A stretch of DNA of 64,000 nucleotides from Streptomyces sp. NBC_00523 (GTDB lineage Bacteria; Actinomycetota; Actinomycetes; Streptomycetales; Streptomycetaceae). Both the position numbers and the translations under genes were made by a program. Below are positions 44,774 through 52,380 of the stretch, in pieces (position 1 is the stretch's first letter; every line of letters begins with the position of its first letter). A model generated the notes under the pieces. It worked only from the letters and a program-made list of their open reading frames with translations. It had not been told where the DNA came from and searched no databases. The DNA is taken from contig NZ_CP107836.1 in the NCBI RefSeq assembly GCF_036346615.1, forward strand, positions 3,286,001-3,350,000, read 5' to 3'.

Positions 44774-45501
44774 GGGAGGGCCCCCATCCGGGTCATCCGG
44801 GCCGCGATCTCCTCGGCCGCCGGGGCGTGCAGCTCGTCGCGCACCCTGCCGTCCGCGAGGAATAGCACCCGGTCCGCGTAGGAGGCGGCGACCGGGTCGT
44901 GGGTCACCATGATCACGGTCTGGCCGTCGTTCGCCATGGTCCGCAGCAGCGTCAGCACCTCGCGGCCGGTCGTGGAGTCCAGCGCGCCGGTCGGCTCGTC
45001 GCCGAACAGGACGTCGGGCCGGGTGACCAGGGCGCGGGCGAGCGCCACCCGTTGCTGCTGGCCGCCCGACAGCTCACCGGGGCGGTGCCCGGCGCGCCCG
45101 CCGAGGCCCACCCGGTCGAGGACTCCGAGGACGTCGGCGCGCTTCGGGCGGCGGCCCGCGAGTCTGAGCGGGAGGGCCACGTTCTGCTCGGCGGTGAGGG
45201 CGGGGAGCAGGTTGAACGCCTGGAAGACGAAGCCTATGCGGCTGCGGCGGAGCAGGGTCAGCCGGCGTTCGCTCAGCCCGGTCAGCTCCGTGTCGCCGAG
45301 GAACACCTGCCCCGCGGTGGGCCGGTCGAGCCCGGCGGTGCACTGGAGCAGGGTGGACTTGCCGGAGCCGGAGGGGCCCATGACGGCGGTGAAGGAGCCC
45401 CGGGGGATGTCCAGGCTGACCGCGTCGAGCGCGGTGACGGCACCGGACTTCCCAGCGTAGGACCGGGTGACCGAGCGGAGTCGGACGGCTGAGTGATTCA
45501 T
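44767..45501 (-). CDS. ABC transporter ATP-binding protein (LolD/MacB type)
   Basis: 244-residue ATPase. Walker A is GPSGSGKSTLL, the signature is LSGGQQQRVALARAL, Walker B is LFGDEPTGALD and the switch histidine is in MVTHDPVAAS. The D-loop and short length fit the LolD/MacB group paired with FtsX-type permeases; its 3' end overlaps the permease start. ATG 45501 (MNHSAVRLRSV) is used. It faces the histidine kinase gene across 131 nt that contain a perfect long palindrome. Confidence 0.94.
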   Translation of the reverse strand: MNHSAVRLRSVTRSYAGKSGAVTALDAVSLDIPRGSFTAVMGPSGSGKSTLLQCTAGLDRPTAGQVFLGDTELTGLSERRLTLLRRSRIGFVFQAFNLLPALTAEQNVALPLRLAGRRPKRADVLGVLDRVGLGGRAGHRPGELSGGQQQRVALARALVTRPDVLFGDEPTGALDSTTGREVLTLLRTMANDGQTVIMVTHDPVAASYADRVLFLADGRVRDELHAPAAEEIAARMTRMGALPC

Positions 45502-45538
45502 GCCTTCAGCCAACCGCCGTCGGCCGCCCGGCACATCG

Positions 45539-45594
45539 CAGCGGTTTCCACTTCTGAGGTGGAGGTAGCTCCACCTCAGAAGTGGAAACCGCTG
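45539..45594. promoter_or_regulatory. Perfect palindrome with 26-bp arms in the ABC / two-component intergenic region
   Basis: Arms 45539-45564 and 45569-45594 are exact reverse complements around a GTAG loop. Each arm itself contains the smaller inverted repeat TCCAC-N7-GTGGA, so the element looks like two adjacent operators in mirror image. It lies 37 nt from the ATPase start and 38 nt from the kinase start, so nearly centred. Confidence 0.88.
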
Positions 45595-45620
45595 GGTGGT
45601 CCGGGTCCGTGGGCGCCGCC

Positions 45621-45626
45621 TACGGT
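45621..45626 (+). promoter_or_regulatory. Candidate -10 of a leaderless promoter for the kinase gene
   Basis: TACGGT ends 6 nt before the ATG at 45633 and there is no ribosome site. The upstream palindrome ends where a -35 would start. Confidence 0.4.
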
Positions 45627-45632
45627 TCCTCC

Positions 45633-46916
45633 ATGTCCTCGTCCTCCGGCCTCCACCAGGCCCTGTGGCAGCGGCGTTACCTGCGCGGCCCCTGGCCGTG
45701 GCGGGCGGCGCTCTACCTGCTGACCGGCGCGCTCGTCGGCGTCCTGGCGTTCGCCGTCCTCCTGCTGCTCGCGGTCGCGGGCGGTGCGCTCGCCGTGCTC
45801 CTCGTCGGCCTCCCGCTCCTGCTCACCCTGGCCCTCTCGGGCATCCCGCTCGCCGCTCTGGAGCGCCGCAGGCTGCGGCTGGTGGACCCCCGCCCGCTCG
45901 CCCCGGTCCACGGCGAACCGGACGGCACCGGGCTCACCGCCTGGCTACGGACCCGGCTGCGGGAGCGGGCGACCTGGCGGGAGCTGGGGTACGCGCTGCT
46001 CACCGCGGTGGTCCTGTGGCCGGTGGAAGCGGTGACCGTGGGGGCGGCGCTCACGGTGTGCGGCGGGCTGATCGCGGCGCCCGTGGCGCTGGCCGTGAGC
46101 GGCGGCGAGGAGGTCCGGGTGCTGAAGTTGTGGCTCGTCCACTCCTATCCGGCCGCCTTCGGGTCGCTGCTCGCCGGGCTGATGCTGCTCCCGGTGTTCG
46201 CGTATCCGTTGGGGGTGCTGGCGGCCTGGCGCGCGACGGTGGCCCGGGCGCTGCTCTCGGACTCCGGGGCGGGCGCGCGACTGCGGGAGCTGGACCGCTC
46301 CCGAAGCCGGCTGGTGGACGCCTTCGAGGCGGAGCGGCGGCGCATCGAGCGCGATCTGCACGACGGGGCGCAGCAACGGCTGGTCGCCCTGTCGATGACG
46401 CTCGGACTGGCCCGGCTGGAGGACCCGCCGGAGCCGCTGGCCGGGCTGCTGGCCAAGGCGCACGGCGAGGCGGACACCGCGCTGGTGGAGATCCGGGAGC
46501 TGATCCGGGGCATCCACCCCCAGGTCCTCACCGACCGGGGGCTGGGCGCGGCCGTGGAGGACGTCGCGGACCGCTCGGTGATACCGGTCCATGTGGAGCT
46601 GGAGCTGCCGGCGCGGCTGCCGGGGGCCGTGGAGAGCGGGGTCTACTTCGCGGTGTGCGAGGCGTTGGCGAACGCGGCTCGGCACAGTGGGGCGGAGCGG
46701 GTCCGGGTGTCCGGGCAGGTGGCGCGCGGCCGACTGGTGGTGGAGGTGGCGGACGACGGGCGGGGCGGTGCCTCGGCCGGGGACGGGACGGGGCTCCAGG
46801 GGGTGGCCGACCGTCTCTCGGTGCTGGACGGCCGTTTGGTACTGTCCAGTCCCCCCGGCGGGCCCACGGTGTTCCGCCTGGAAGTCCCGGTGCCGGGTGC
46901 GAGCGGGAGGCCCTGA
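45633..46916 (+). CDS. Sensor histidine kinase
   Basis: 427-residue HisKA_3/HATPase kinase with an N-terminal sensor of four to five membrane helices (about 30-210), typical of the DUF4153-like or Streptomyces YdfH/LiaS-type kinases. The phosphorylation box is RRIERDLHDGAQQRLVALSM with His243; the ATP site shows the N-box ALANAARHS, then VADDGRGG and GLQGVADRLSVLDG. It probably senses a membrane or envelope signal and is paired with the response regulator downstream. ATG 45633 has no ribosome site; a TACGGT box just upstream suggests leaderless transcription. Confidence 0.93.
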   Translation: MSSSSGLHQALWQRRYLRGPWPWRAALYLLTGALVGVLAFAVLLLLAVAGGALAVLLVGLPLLLTLALSGIPLAALERRRLRLVDPRPLAPVHGEPDGTGLTAWLRTRLRERATWRELGYALLTAVVLWPVEAVTVGAALTVCGGLIAAPVALAVSGGEEVRVLKLWLVHSYPAAFGSLLAGLMLLPVFAYPLGVLAAWRATVARALLSDSGAGARLRELDRSRSRLVDAFEAERRRIERDLHDGAQQRLVALSMTLGLARLEDPPEPLAGLLAKAHGEADTALVEIRELIRGIHPQVLTDRGLGAAVEDVADRSVIPVHVELELPARLPGAVESGVYFAVCEALANAARHSGAERVRVSGQVARGRLVVEVADDGRGGASAGDGTGLQGVADRLSVLDGRLVLSSPPGGPTVFRLEVPVPGASGRP

Positions 46917-46918
46917 GC

Positions 46919-47560
46919 GTGCGGATCGTACTGGCCGAGGACAGCGTGCTCCTGCGCGAAGGGCTCGTCGGTCTCCTCGAACGGTTCGGCCACCGGGTGG
47001 TGGCGGGCGCGGGGACGGCGGACGAGCTGATCGCGGCGGTCGCCGAGCACGGCCCGGACATCGTGGTGACCGATGTCCGCATGCCGCCCGGCTTCTCCGA
47101 CGAGGGCCTGCGCGCCGCGCTCGAACTGCGCGCGAAGCAGCCCGGCTTGCCGGTGCTCGTGCTCAGCCAGTACGTGCAGCGCACCTACGCGGAGGATCTG
47201 CTCGACTCGGCGGACGGGCGGGGCGTCGGCTATCTCCTCAAGGAACGCATCGGCCACGTCGAGGAGTTCGTGGACGCCCTCGCCCGGGTCGCCGCCGGGG
47301 ACACCGTGGTGGACCCGGAGGTGGTCCGGCAGCTGATCCGGCACCGCCGGGATCCGCTGTCCCGGCTGAGCGCGCGCGAGCTGGAGGTGCTGGCCCTGAT
47401 GGCGGAGGGCAAGTCCAACGCCTCGGTCGCGGCGGCCCTTTCGGTGAGCGAGGGCACGGTGAGCAAGCACTTCGGCTCCATCCTCGGCAAGCTGGACCTG
47501 TCCGTGGACGACACCACCAATCGCCGGGTGCTCGCGGTGCTGGCGTATCTCAGGGGCTGA
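46919..47560 (+). CDS. LuxR/NarL-type response regulator
   Basis: 213 residues. The receiver domain begins VRIVLAEDSVLL with acidic pocket residues and the phospho-acceptor Asp52 (VVTDVRMPP), and a Lys in LLKERIG. The C-terminal LuxR-type helix-turn-helix (about 150-205: LSARELEVLALMAEG and VSEGTVSKHFGSILGKLDL) follows. GTG 46919 has GGAGG about 9 nt upstream, 2 nt after the kinase stop. Likely target: the divergent FtsX-type ABC operon through the palindrome at 45539. Its stop codon lies in the first copy of a 22-bp tandem repeat. Confidence 0.94.
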   Translation: MRIVLAEDSVLLREGLVGLLERFGHRVVAGAGTADELIAAVAEHGPDIVVTDVRMPPGFSDEGLRAALELRAKQPGLPVLVLSQYVQRTYAEDLLDSADGRGVGYLLKERIGHVEEFVDALARVAAGDTVVDPEVVRQLIRHRRDPLSRLSARELEVLALMAEGKSNASVAAALSVSEGTVSKHFGSILGKLDLSVDDTTNRRVLAVLAYLRG

Positions 47561-47592
47561 CCCCTCCGGTCTCAGGGGCTGACCCCTCCGGA
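47549..47592. repeat. 22-bp tandem duplication at convergent gene ends
   Basis: Units 47549-47570 and 47571-47592 (both begin CTCAGGGGCTGACCCCTCC, last base differs) are each a small hairpin AGGGG/CCCCT. The first copy carries the stop of the response regulator; the second carries the stop of the carboxylase epsilon gene on the other strand. Confidence 0.85.
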
Positions 47593-47781
47593 CCTGCGCG
47601 CCCAGCCGGCCTCGCTGCGGCCGCCGGGCCGGACGCGGCGGCCCGCGCGCGCCCACGGGGCTGGGCGGACCACGTCGGCGGGCAGGGCCTCGGCGCGGTG
47701 GGAGGCCAGGGCGTGCAGGACGGTGAGGACGGCGGCCAGTTCCTCGGGGGTGGGGTCTCCGGACAGGAGGCGGATGTTCAT
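47572..47781 (-). CDS. accE: Acyl-CoA carboxylase epsilon subunit
   Basis: 69-residue protein with the family start MNIRLLSGDPTPEELAAVLTV and a basic Trp/Arg-rich tail. In actinomycetes the epsilon subunit binds the beta subunit and stimulates acetyl/propionyl-CoA carboxylase activity. It overlaps the beta gene stop by 4 nt (ATGA), so the two are co-translated. Its last residues (GGVSP) are encoded by the second unit of the tandem repeat at 47549. No alpha/BCCP gene is in the window. Confidence 0.9.
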   Translation of the reverse strand: MNIRLLSGDPTPEELAAVLTVLHALASHRAEALPADVVRPAPWARAGRRVRPGGRSEAGWARRSGGVSP

Positions 47782-49382
47782 GCGGGCTGGTTCCCGTGCT
47801 TGCGGTGCGGCAGGGGCACCGACTTGGTCCGGAGCATGGCGAGACCGGCCGCGAGGACGGCCCGGGTGTGCGCGGGGTCGATGACGTCGTCCACGAGCCC
47901 GCGCTCGGCCGCGTAGTACGGGTGCATGAGCTCCGCCTTGTACTCCTTGACCAGCTGCTGCCGCGCGGCCTCGGGGTCGTCGGACGCGGCGATCTGGCGG
48001 CGGAAGACGACGTTGGCGGCGCCCTCCGCGCCCATGACCGCGATCTCGTTGGCCGGCCAGGCGTAGGAGAGGTCCGCGCCGATGGACCGGGAGTCCATGA
48101 CGATGTACGCGCCGCCGTACGCCTTGCGCAGGATGACCTGGATGCGGGGCACGGTCGCGTTGCAGTACGCGTACAGCAGCTTCGCCCCGTGGCGGATGAT
48201 GCCGCCGTGCTCCTGGTCGACGCCGGGCAGGAAGCCGGGCACGTCGACCAGCGTGACGAGCGGGATATTGAAGGCGTCGCAGAGCTGCACGAAGCGGGCG
48301 GCCTTCTCGGAGGCGTGGATGTCGAGCACCCCGGCCAGCACCATGGGCTGGTTGGCGACGACACCGACCGTGCGTCCGTCGATCCGGCCGAGGGCGCAGA
48401 TGACGTTGCCCGCCCAGTGCTCGTGGACCTCCATCAGGTCGCCGTCGTCCAGCAGTTCGCGGACCACCTGGCGCATGTCGTACGGGCGTTGCGGGTCGGC
48501 CGGGACCAGGTCGAGCAGGGTGTCGCCGGGGCGGTCGGCCGGGTCGTCGCAGGGCGCGGCCGGCGGTTCCTCGGTGCTGTTGGCCGGGAGCAGGGTGATC
48601 AGGTGGCGGACCTCGTCCAGGCAGGTCTCCTCGTCGTCGTACGCGAAGTGCGCGACGCCCGAGGTGCCCGCGTGGACGTCGGCGCCGCCGAGGCCGTTCT
48701 GCGTGACCTGTTCGCCGGTGACGGCCTGGATGACGTCGGGGCCCGTGATGAACATCTGGGAGGTCTCGCGGACCATGAACACGAAGTCGGTGAGCGCCGG
48801 GGAGTAGGCGGCGCCGCCCGCGCACGGGCCGAGCATGACGCTGATCTGCGGGATGACCCCGGAGGCACGGGTGTTGCGCTGGAAGATGCCGCCGTAGCCG
48901 GCGAGCGCGGTGACGCCCTCCTGGATGCGGGCGCCCGCGCCGTCGTTGAGCGAGACGAGCGGGGCCCCGGCCGCGAGGGCCAGGTCCATCACCTTGTGGA
49001 TCTTCGCGGCGTGCGCCTCGCCGAGCGCTCCGCCGAAGATCCGGAAGTCGTGGGCGTAGACGAAGACCGTGCGGCCCTCGACGGTGCCCCAGCCGCCGAC
49101 GACGCCGTCGGTGTGCGGGCGCCGGTCCTCCAGGCCGAAGCCGGTCGCGCGGTGCCTGCGCAGCTGCTCGACCTCCTGGAAGGTGCCCGGGTCGAGCAGC
49201 AGCTCGATGCGCTCGCGGGCGGTGAGCTTGCCCTTGGCGTGCTGGCGTTCGGTGGCGGCGGCGTCCCCGGTGGCCACGGTGGTGTGCAGGCCGTTCAGTT
49301 CGGCGGTGCGGGTACGGAGCGAGAGCACCGCGGCGGGCGCCGCGAACTCCTCCTCCAGTTCGGCCAGTGTCTGGGTTTCCAC
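47778..49382 (-). CDS. Acyl-CoA (propionyl/acetyl-CoA) carboxylase beta subunit
   Basis: 534-residue carboxyltransferase. Two crotonase-like domains are visible, with the oxyanion segments GPCAGGAAYSPALTDFVFMV and RKAYGGAYIVMDSRSIGADLSYAW-type blocks; the biotin-side ANE motif (PANEIAVMGAEGA) is also present. It transfers a carboxyl from biotin to an acyl-CoA, giving malonyl- or methylmalonyl-type extender units. It needs an alpha/BCCP subunit from elsewhere in the genome. GTG 49382 (VETQTLAEL) is 7 nt after AAGGGAG. It follows the flavoenzyme gene by 29 nt in the same operon. Confidence 0.94.
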   Translation of the reverse strand: METQTLAELEEEFAAPAAVLSLRTRTAELNGLHTTVATGDAAATERQHAKGKLTARERIELLLDPGTFQEVEQLRRHRATGFGLEDRRPHTDGVVGGWGTVEGRTVFVYAHDFRIFGGALGEAHAAKIHKVMDLALAAGAPLVSLNDGAGARIQEGVTALAGYGGIFQRNTRASGVIPQISVMLGPCAGGAAYSPALTDFVFMVRETSQMFITGPDVIQAVTGEQVTQNGLGGADVHAGTSGVAHFAYDDEETCLDEVRHLITLLPANSTEEPPAAPCDDPADRPGDTLLDLVPADPQRPYDMRQVVRELLDDGDLMEVHEHWAGNVICALGRIDGRTVGVVANQPMVLAGVLDIHASEKAARFVQLCDAFNIPLVTLVDVPGFLPGVDQEHGGIIRHGAKLLYAYCNATVPRIQVILRKAYGGAYIVMDSRSIGADLSYAWPANEIAVMGAEGAANVVFRRQIAASDDPEAARQQLVKEYKAELMHPYYAAERGLVDDVIDPAHTRAVLAAGLAMLRTKSVPLPHRKHGNQPA

Positions 49383-49411
49383 GGTTCGACTCCCTTGTCT
49401 GCTCAGCCGGG

Positions 49412-50947
49412 TCAGAGGCCGAGGCCGCGGTAGCGGCGCGGCCAGATGCCGTGCTTGCCGGGGGCGAGAATGCCCTCCGCGTCGAGTGCGTCCTTGATGC
49501 GTTCGCCGAGCCTGCGCACGGCGTGGTCGTTGAAGCCGTAGGTCGCGACGACCCGGTCCATCAGCGCGGGATGGGCCCGCTGGACGCCGTATCCGGCCTC
49601 CGCCGCGCCCCGGACCAGCGCCTCGCACAGCCCCAGGGCGCGCGCCCGGTCGTCCGCGTCCCGGGTGTCGAAGACGGCGGTGACCCGGTGGTGCAGGGCC
49701 CGCGCCCCGACCGCGAAGGCGCCCAGGTAGTCCGTGCCGTGGGCGTGCGCGAGGTCCCGGGCCAGCGCGTACTGCGCGAGGGCGTCCGCGCCGGTCACCG
49801 GCGAGACGGGGGTGAGGTCGAGCCGGCCCGCGTACGGCAGCCAGCCGTCGGCCTCGTCCGCCGGGCGTACGTGTCCCGCCTCGCCGCCCGCCGCCCCGGT
49901 ACGGGAGAACCGCGCGCCGGGGACGGCGGCGAGCGCGTCCCGGATGACGGACCACTGGGCGTCGATCACGGCGGGCGCCCCGGCCAGCTCCCCGTACAGG
50001 TTCCAACGGCCGATGCCGAGGTCCGCCATCAGCGTGCGGACGACGCTGTCGGGGACCGGCCCGGTGCCCTGGTGGTACGTGGCGCGGCTGCCGGCCGCCG
50101 CCGCGTCGAGGAGCACGCTGCGGACGGTCGGCGTCCCGGTGACGGTGCGGTCCCGCAGCAGCGGGCGCAGGGCGTCGACCAGGGGCCCGAGGCCGTCCTC
50201 GGCCGGAACGGCGACCGCGTAGGCCCGGCGCGCCGCCGGTTCGGGGCGCAGCCGCACCCCGAGCTTGGTGACGATCCCGAACGCGGACCGGGCGAACATC
50301 GCGCCGAGGGCCGGTCCGCAGCCGTAGGGGGCCCAGGGCCCGGGGCCGGTCAGGGCGGCGGCCCCGGTGCGCACCACCTCCCCGTCGGCGAGCACGACCT
50401 CCATGCCGTACGGGGCCGCGTCGGCGCCCTCGTAGCCGGGGCCGCCGGTGGAGCGTTCCAGGACCTCGCCGAGGACGCTGCCCCAGCGGGGACCTTCGAG
50501 GTCCACCCGCTGGTCCAGGCCGAGTTCGGCGATGCGCCCCGCGAGGTCGTGGAAGGTGACCCCGGGCTCCACGACCGCGTAACCGCCCGCCGGGTCCACC
50601 TCGACCACCCGGTTCATCCGGGCGAGGTCCACGGCGACCGCGCCCGGGAGCCGGGGGGCCGGGCCGCCGAAGCCGGGGTCGCGGCCCGGCAGCACCGGCG
50701 AGAGCGGCACTCCGAACGCCCCGGCGATGCGCACCACCGCCCGGACGTCCTCGACGGTGGCGGGCATCAGGGCGGCGGAGGCCCCGAAGTGACCCTCGTC
50801 CACCACGGGTTGGGGGTCGGTGTAGCCGGGGAGGCCGACCGCGCCCTCGGTCAGGACCCACCGCGGGCCCAGGGCCACCCGGAAGGCGGCCAGGGCCCGG
50901 GTGAAGTCCCGGCCGTCCACCCCGGGCGGGAGCCGGCGGACCTTCAC
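49412..50947 (-). CDS. FAD-linked oxidase of the vanillyl-alcohol-oxidase/4-cresol dehydrogenase type
   Basis: 511-residue VAO-family flavoenzyme. The N-terminal FAD-binding PCMH domain has LMPATVEDVRAVVRIAG, YAVVEPGVTFHDL and the late FAD segment FARSAFGIVTKLGVRLRPEP. The substrate-cap domain and the C-terminal AEGILAPGKHGIWPRRYRG are the signature of the vanillyl alcohol oxidase/4-cresol dehydrogenase branch. Relatives oxidise para-substituted phenols or related hydroxy compounds; the real substrate is unknown. GTG 50947 overlaps the stop of the YciI gene by 4 nt. Confidence 0.9.
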   Translation of the reverse strand: MKVRRLPPGVDGRDFTRALAAFRVALGPRWVLTEGAVGLPGYTDPQPVVDEGHFGASAALMPATVEDVRAVVRIAGAFGVPLSPVLPGRDPGFGGPAPRLPGAVAVDLARMNRVVEVDPAGGYAVVEPGVTFHDLAGRIAELGLDQRVDLEGPRWGSVLGEVLERSTGGPGYEGADAAPYGMEVVLADGEVVRTGAAALTGPGPWAPYGCGPALGAMFARSAFGIVTKLGVRLRPEPAARRAYAVAVPAEDGLGPLVDALRPLLRDRTVTGTPTVRSVLLDAAAAGSRATYHQGTGPVPDSVVRTLMADLGIGRWNLYGELAGAPAVIDAQWSVIRDALAAVPGARFSRTGAAGGEAGHVRPADEADGWLPYAGRLDLTPVSPVTGADALAQYALARDLAHAHGTDYLGAFAVGARALHHRVTAVFDTRDADDRARALGLCEALVRGAAEAGYGVQRAHPALMDRVVATYGFNDHAVRRLGERIKDALDAEGILAPGKHGIWPRRYRGLGL

Positions 50948-51252
50948 GGCGTGCCTGCCCCGATCCGGACCGGGGACCGCTCCGAGGGCACGAAGGCCTG
51001 GACGTCGATGCGCTCCCACACCCCGGAGACGGCGAACGGGTCACCGGTGGCGAACTCCTCCGCCTCCTCCCGGGTGGCGGCCTCGACCACGATCAGGCTG
51101 CCGACCGCGGTGGTGCCGTCGGCGGCCGTCAACGGCCCGTACAGCACGGGTCGTACGCTCGCCTCCCGCAGCCGCGCCGAGTGGGCCGGGCGCTGGGCGG
51201 CGCGCAGCTCCGCGGTGCCCGGCGCGTCCAGGCAGTGGATCGCCCACAACAT
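50944..51252 (-). CDS. YciI-like dimeric alpha-beta-barrel protein
   Basis: 102 residues with the typical start MLWAIHCLDAPGTAELR, a middle helix HSARLREASVRPVLYGPLTA and the end segment EEAEEFATGDPFAVSGVWERIDVQ with conserved His/Asp positions of the YciI family. Related folds include muconolactone isomerase, so isomerase, lyase or dehydratase-like chemistry is possible. It is coupled to the flavoenzyme gene by a 4-nt overlap. ATG 51252 follows GGAGAAGG. Confidence 0.88.
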   Translation of the reverse strand: MLWAIHCLDAPGTAELRAAQRPAHSARLREASVRPVLYGPLTAADGTTAVGSLIVVEAATREEAEEFATGDPFAVSGVWERIDVQAFVPSERSPVRIGAGTP

Positions 51253-51287
51253 GTCCTTCTCCTTCCGGTGGGGGTGACGGGGTCCGC

Positions 51288-52052
51288 TCAGGCGGCGCGT
51301 TCGGTGCTGAACGCGGGGGCCGACTGTTCGCGGAGCCGGGTCAGTTCGCTGACGACGGCCTGGCGGGCGGCGAGCTTCTCCTGCTTGACGGAGAACCGCT
51401 CGGGGATGACCCGGTACTCGGCCTCGACCACGCTGGCGAGCTTCTCGCCGTGGTGGAAGCCGATGCGGCACCGGAAGACCGAGCCGACCGGACTGCGGGT
51501 GTGTTCGAGCAACTCGTACTGGGCGGTGGCGGGCAGCGGGAAGACGAAGCTGTGGAACTCGGAGTTGACCGAGCCGATCACGAAGCGGGTCTTCTCCGGG
51601 CCGGTGACGAAGAACTGCTCGGTGACCACCGTCCACATCTGGCGGGCCGCCTCCAGCAGGGTGATGGCCGGGATGTGCTGGCCGGTGAGGTGGTCCTCCA
51701 GGACCTCGACGCGCTCGTCGATGACGAGGTCGGCGACGAAGCGCTTCTCACCGGTCTGGCCGACCGGGCCGATCAGGACGTTCTTGGCGTCGTGCTTGTG
51801 GGTGAGGTGCTGGTCGGCCGGTTCCGGAACCCCGCCCTTGCCCAGCGAGACGGCCGGTCCGTGCGCCTCGGCCAGGGCGCGTATCTCGGCGAGCTGGCCG
51901 GCGCTGAGGCCCTGGCCGATGCTCACCGTCAGGCTCTCGGCCAGTTCCCCGGCGCGCAGCCGGGCGATCAGCTCGGAGACCGGGACGGTCCCCCGGTTGG
52001 CGAGGAAGTCCTCGAAACGGTCCCCGACGGCGATGAGTGCTTCGTGCGACAT
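51288..52052 (-). CDS. AfsA-type hotdog protein (A-factor biosynthesis hotdog domain), short
   Basis: 254 residues. An N-terminal ~85-residue helical segment leads to a single AfsA-type hotdog domain: the conserved HLTHKHDAKNVLIG region, VIDERVEVLEDHLTGQHIPAITLLEAARQMW and FHSFVFP. AfsA proteins join a beta-ketoacyl group from ACP to dihydroxyacetone phosphate in gamma-butyrolactone synthesis and normally have two such domains (about 300 residues); this protein has one plus an unrelated front. It sits between the ACP gene and the YciI gene in the same operon, so an acyl-ACP substrate is likely. Function is inferred, not shown. ATG 52052 follows GGAGGG. Confidence 0.85.
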   Translation of the reverse strand: MSHEALIAVGDRFEDFLANRGTVPVSELIARLRAGELAESLTVSIGQGLSAGQLAEIRALAEAHGPAVSLGKGGVPEPADQHLTHKHDAKNVLIGPVGQTGEKRFVADLVIDERVEVLEDHLTGQHIPAITLLEAARQMWTVVTEQFFVTGPEKTRFVIGSVNSEFHSFVFPLPATAQYELLEHTRSPVGSVFRCRIGFHHGEKLASVVEAEYRVIPERFSVKQEKLAARQAVVSELTRLREQSAPAFSTERAA

Positions 52053-52098
52053 GTCGATCCCTCCAGGATGTGGGGCTGGTGCGGGCGGGTGCGGTGCG

Positions 52099-52380
52099 TC
52101 AGACGGCGGTGGCCGCCAGCTGCTCGACGGTGCGGACGTACGCGTCGGACAGGGCGCCGACCGTGCGGACGTCGGAGATGACGTACTCCTCCTCGAAGGG
52201 GTCGACGCCGAGCTCCATCTCCAGCTGGATGACGAGGCGGGCCAGCAGCAGGGAGTTGAGCCCCAGCTCGTGCAGGAACTCCGAGCCGGTGAGCGTGGGG
52301 TGCGTCGGGCGCTCGGCCTCGGCGAGCAGGGCGTTGATCTCCTGGTGGACCAGGGCGGTGATGTCGGCTGCGATCAGCAT
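52099..52380 (-). CDS. Acyl carrier protein
   Basis: 93 residues in the ACP fold, four helices, with the phosphopantetheine site LGLNSLLLARL (Ser43 region; the consensus is DSL, here NSL). The N-terminus is extended by about ten residues. Its start overlaps the stop of the SDR gene by 7 nt. It should carry the acyl group activated by the ligase encoded two genes upstream; the divergent PPTase gene could supply its cofactor. Confidence 0.92.
   Translation of the reverse strand: MLIAADITALVHQEINALLAEAERPTHPTLTGSEFLHELGLNSLLLARLVIQLEMELGVDPFEEEYVISDVRTVGALSDAYVRTVEQLAATAV

Noticed and set aside
49412..51044. Upstream extension of the carboxylase frame across the flavoenzyme gene
   Set aside because: The frame is Arg/Gly/Pro-rich before the GTG at 49382, which has a good ribosome site and the family N-terminus.
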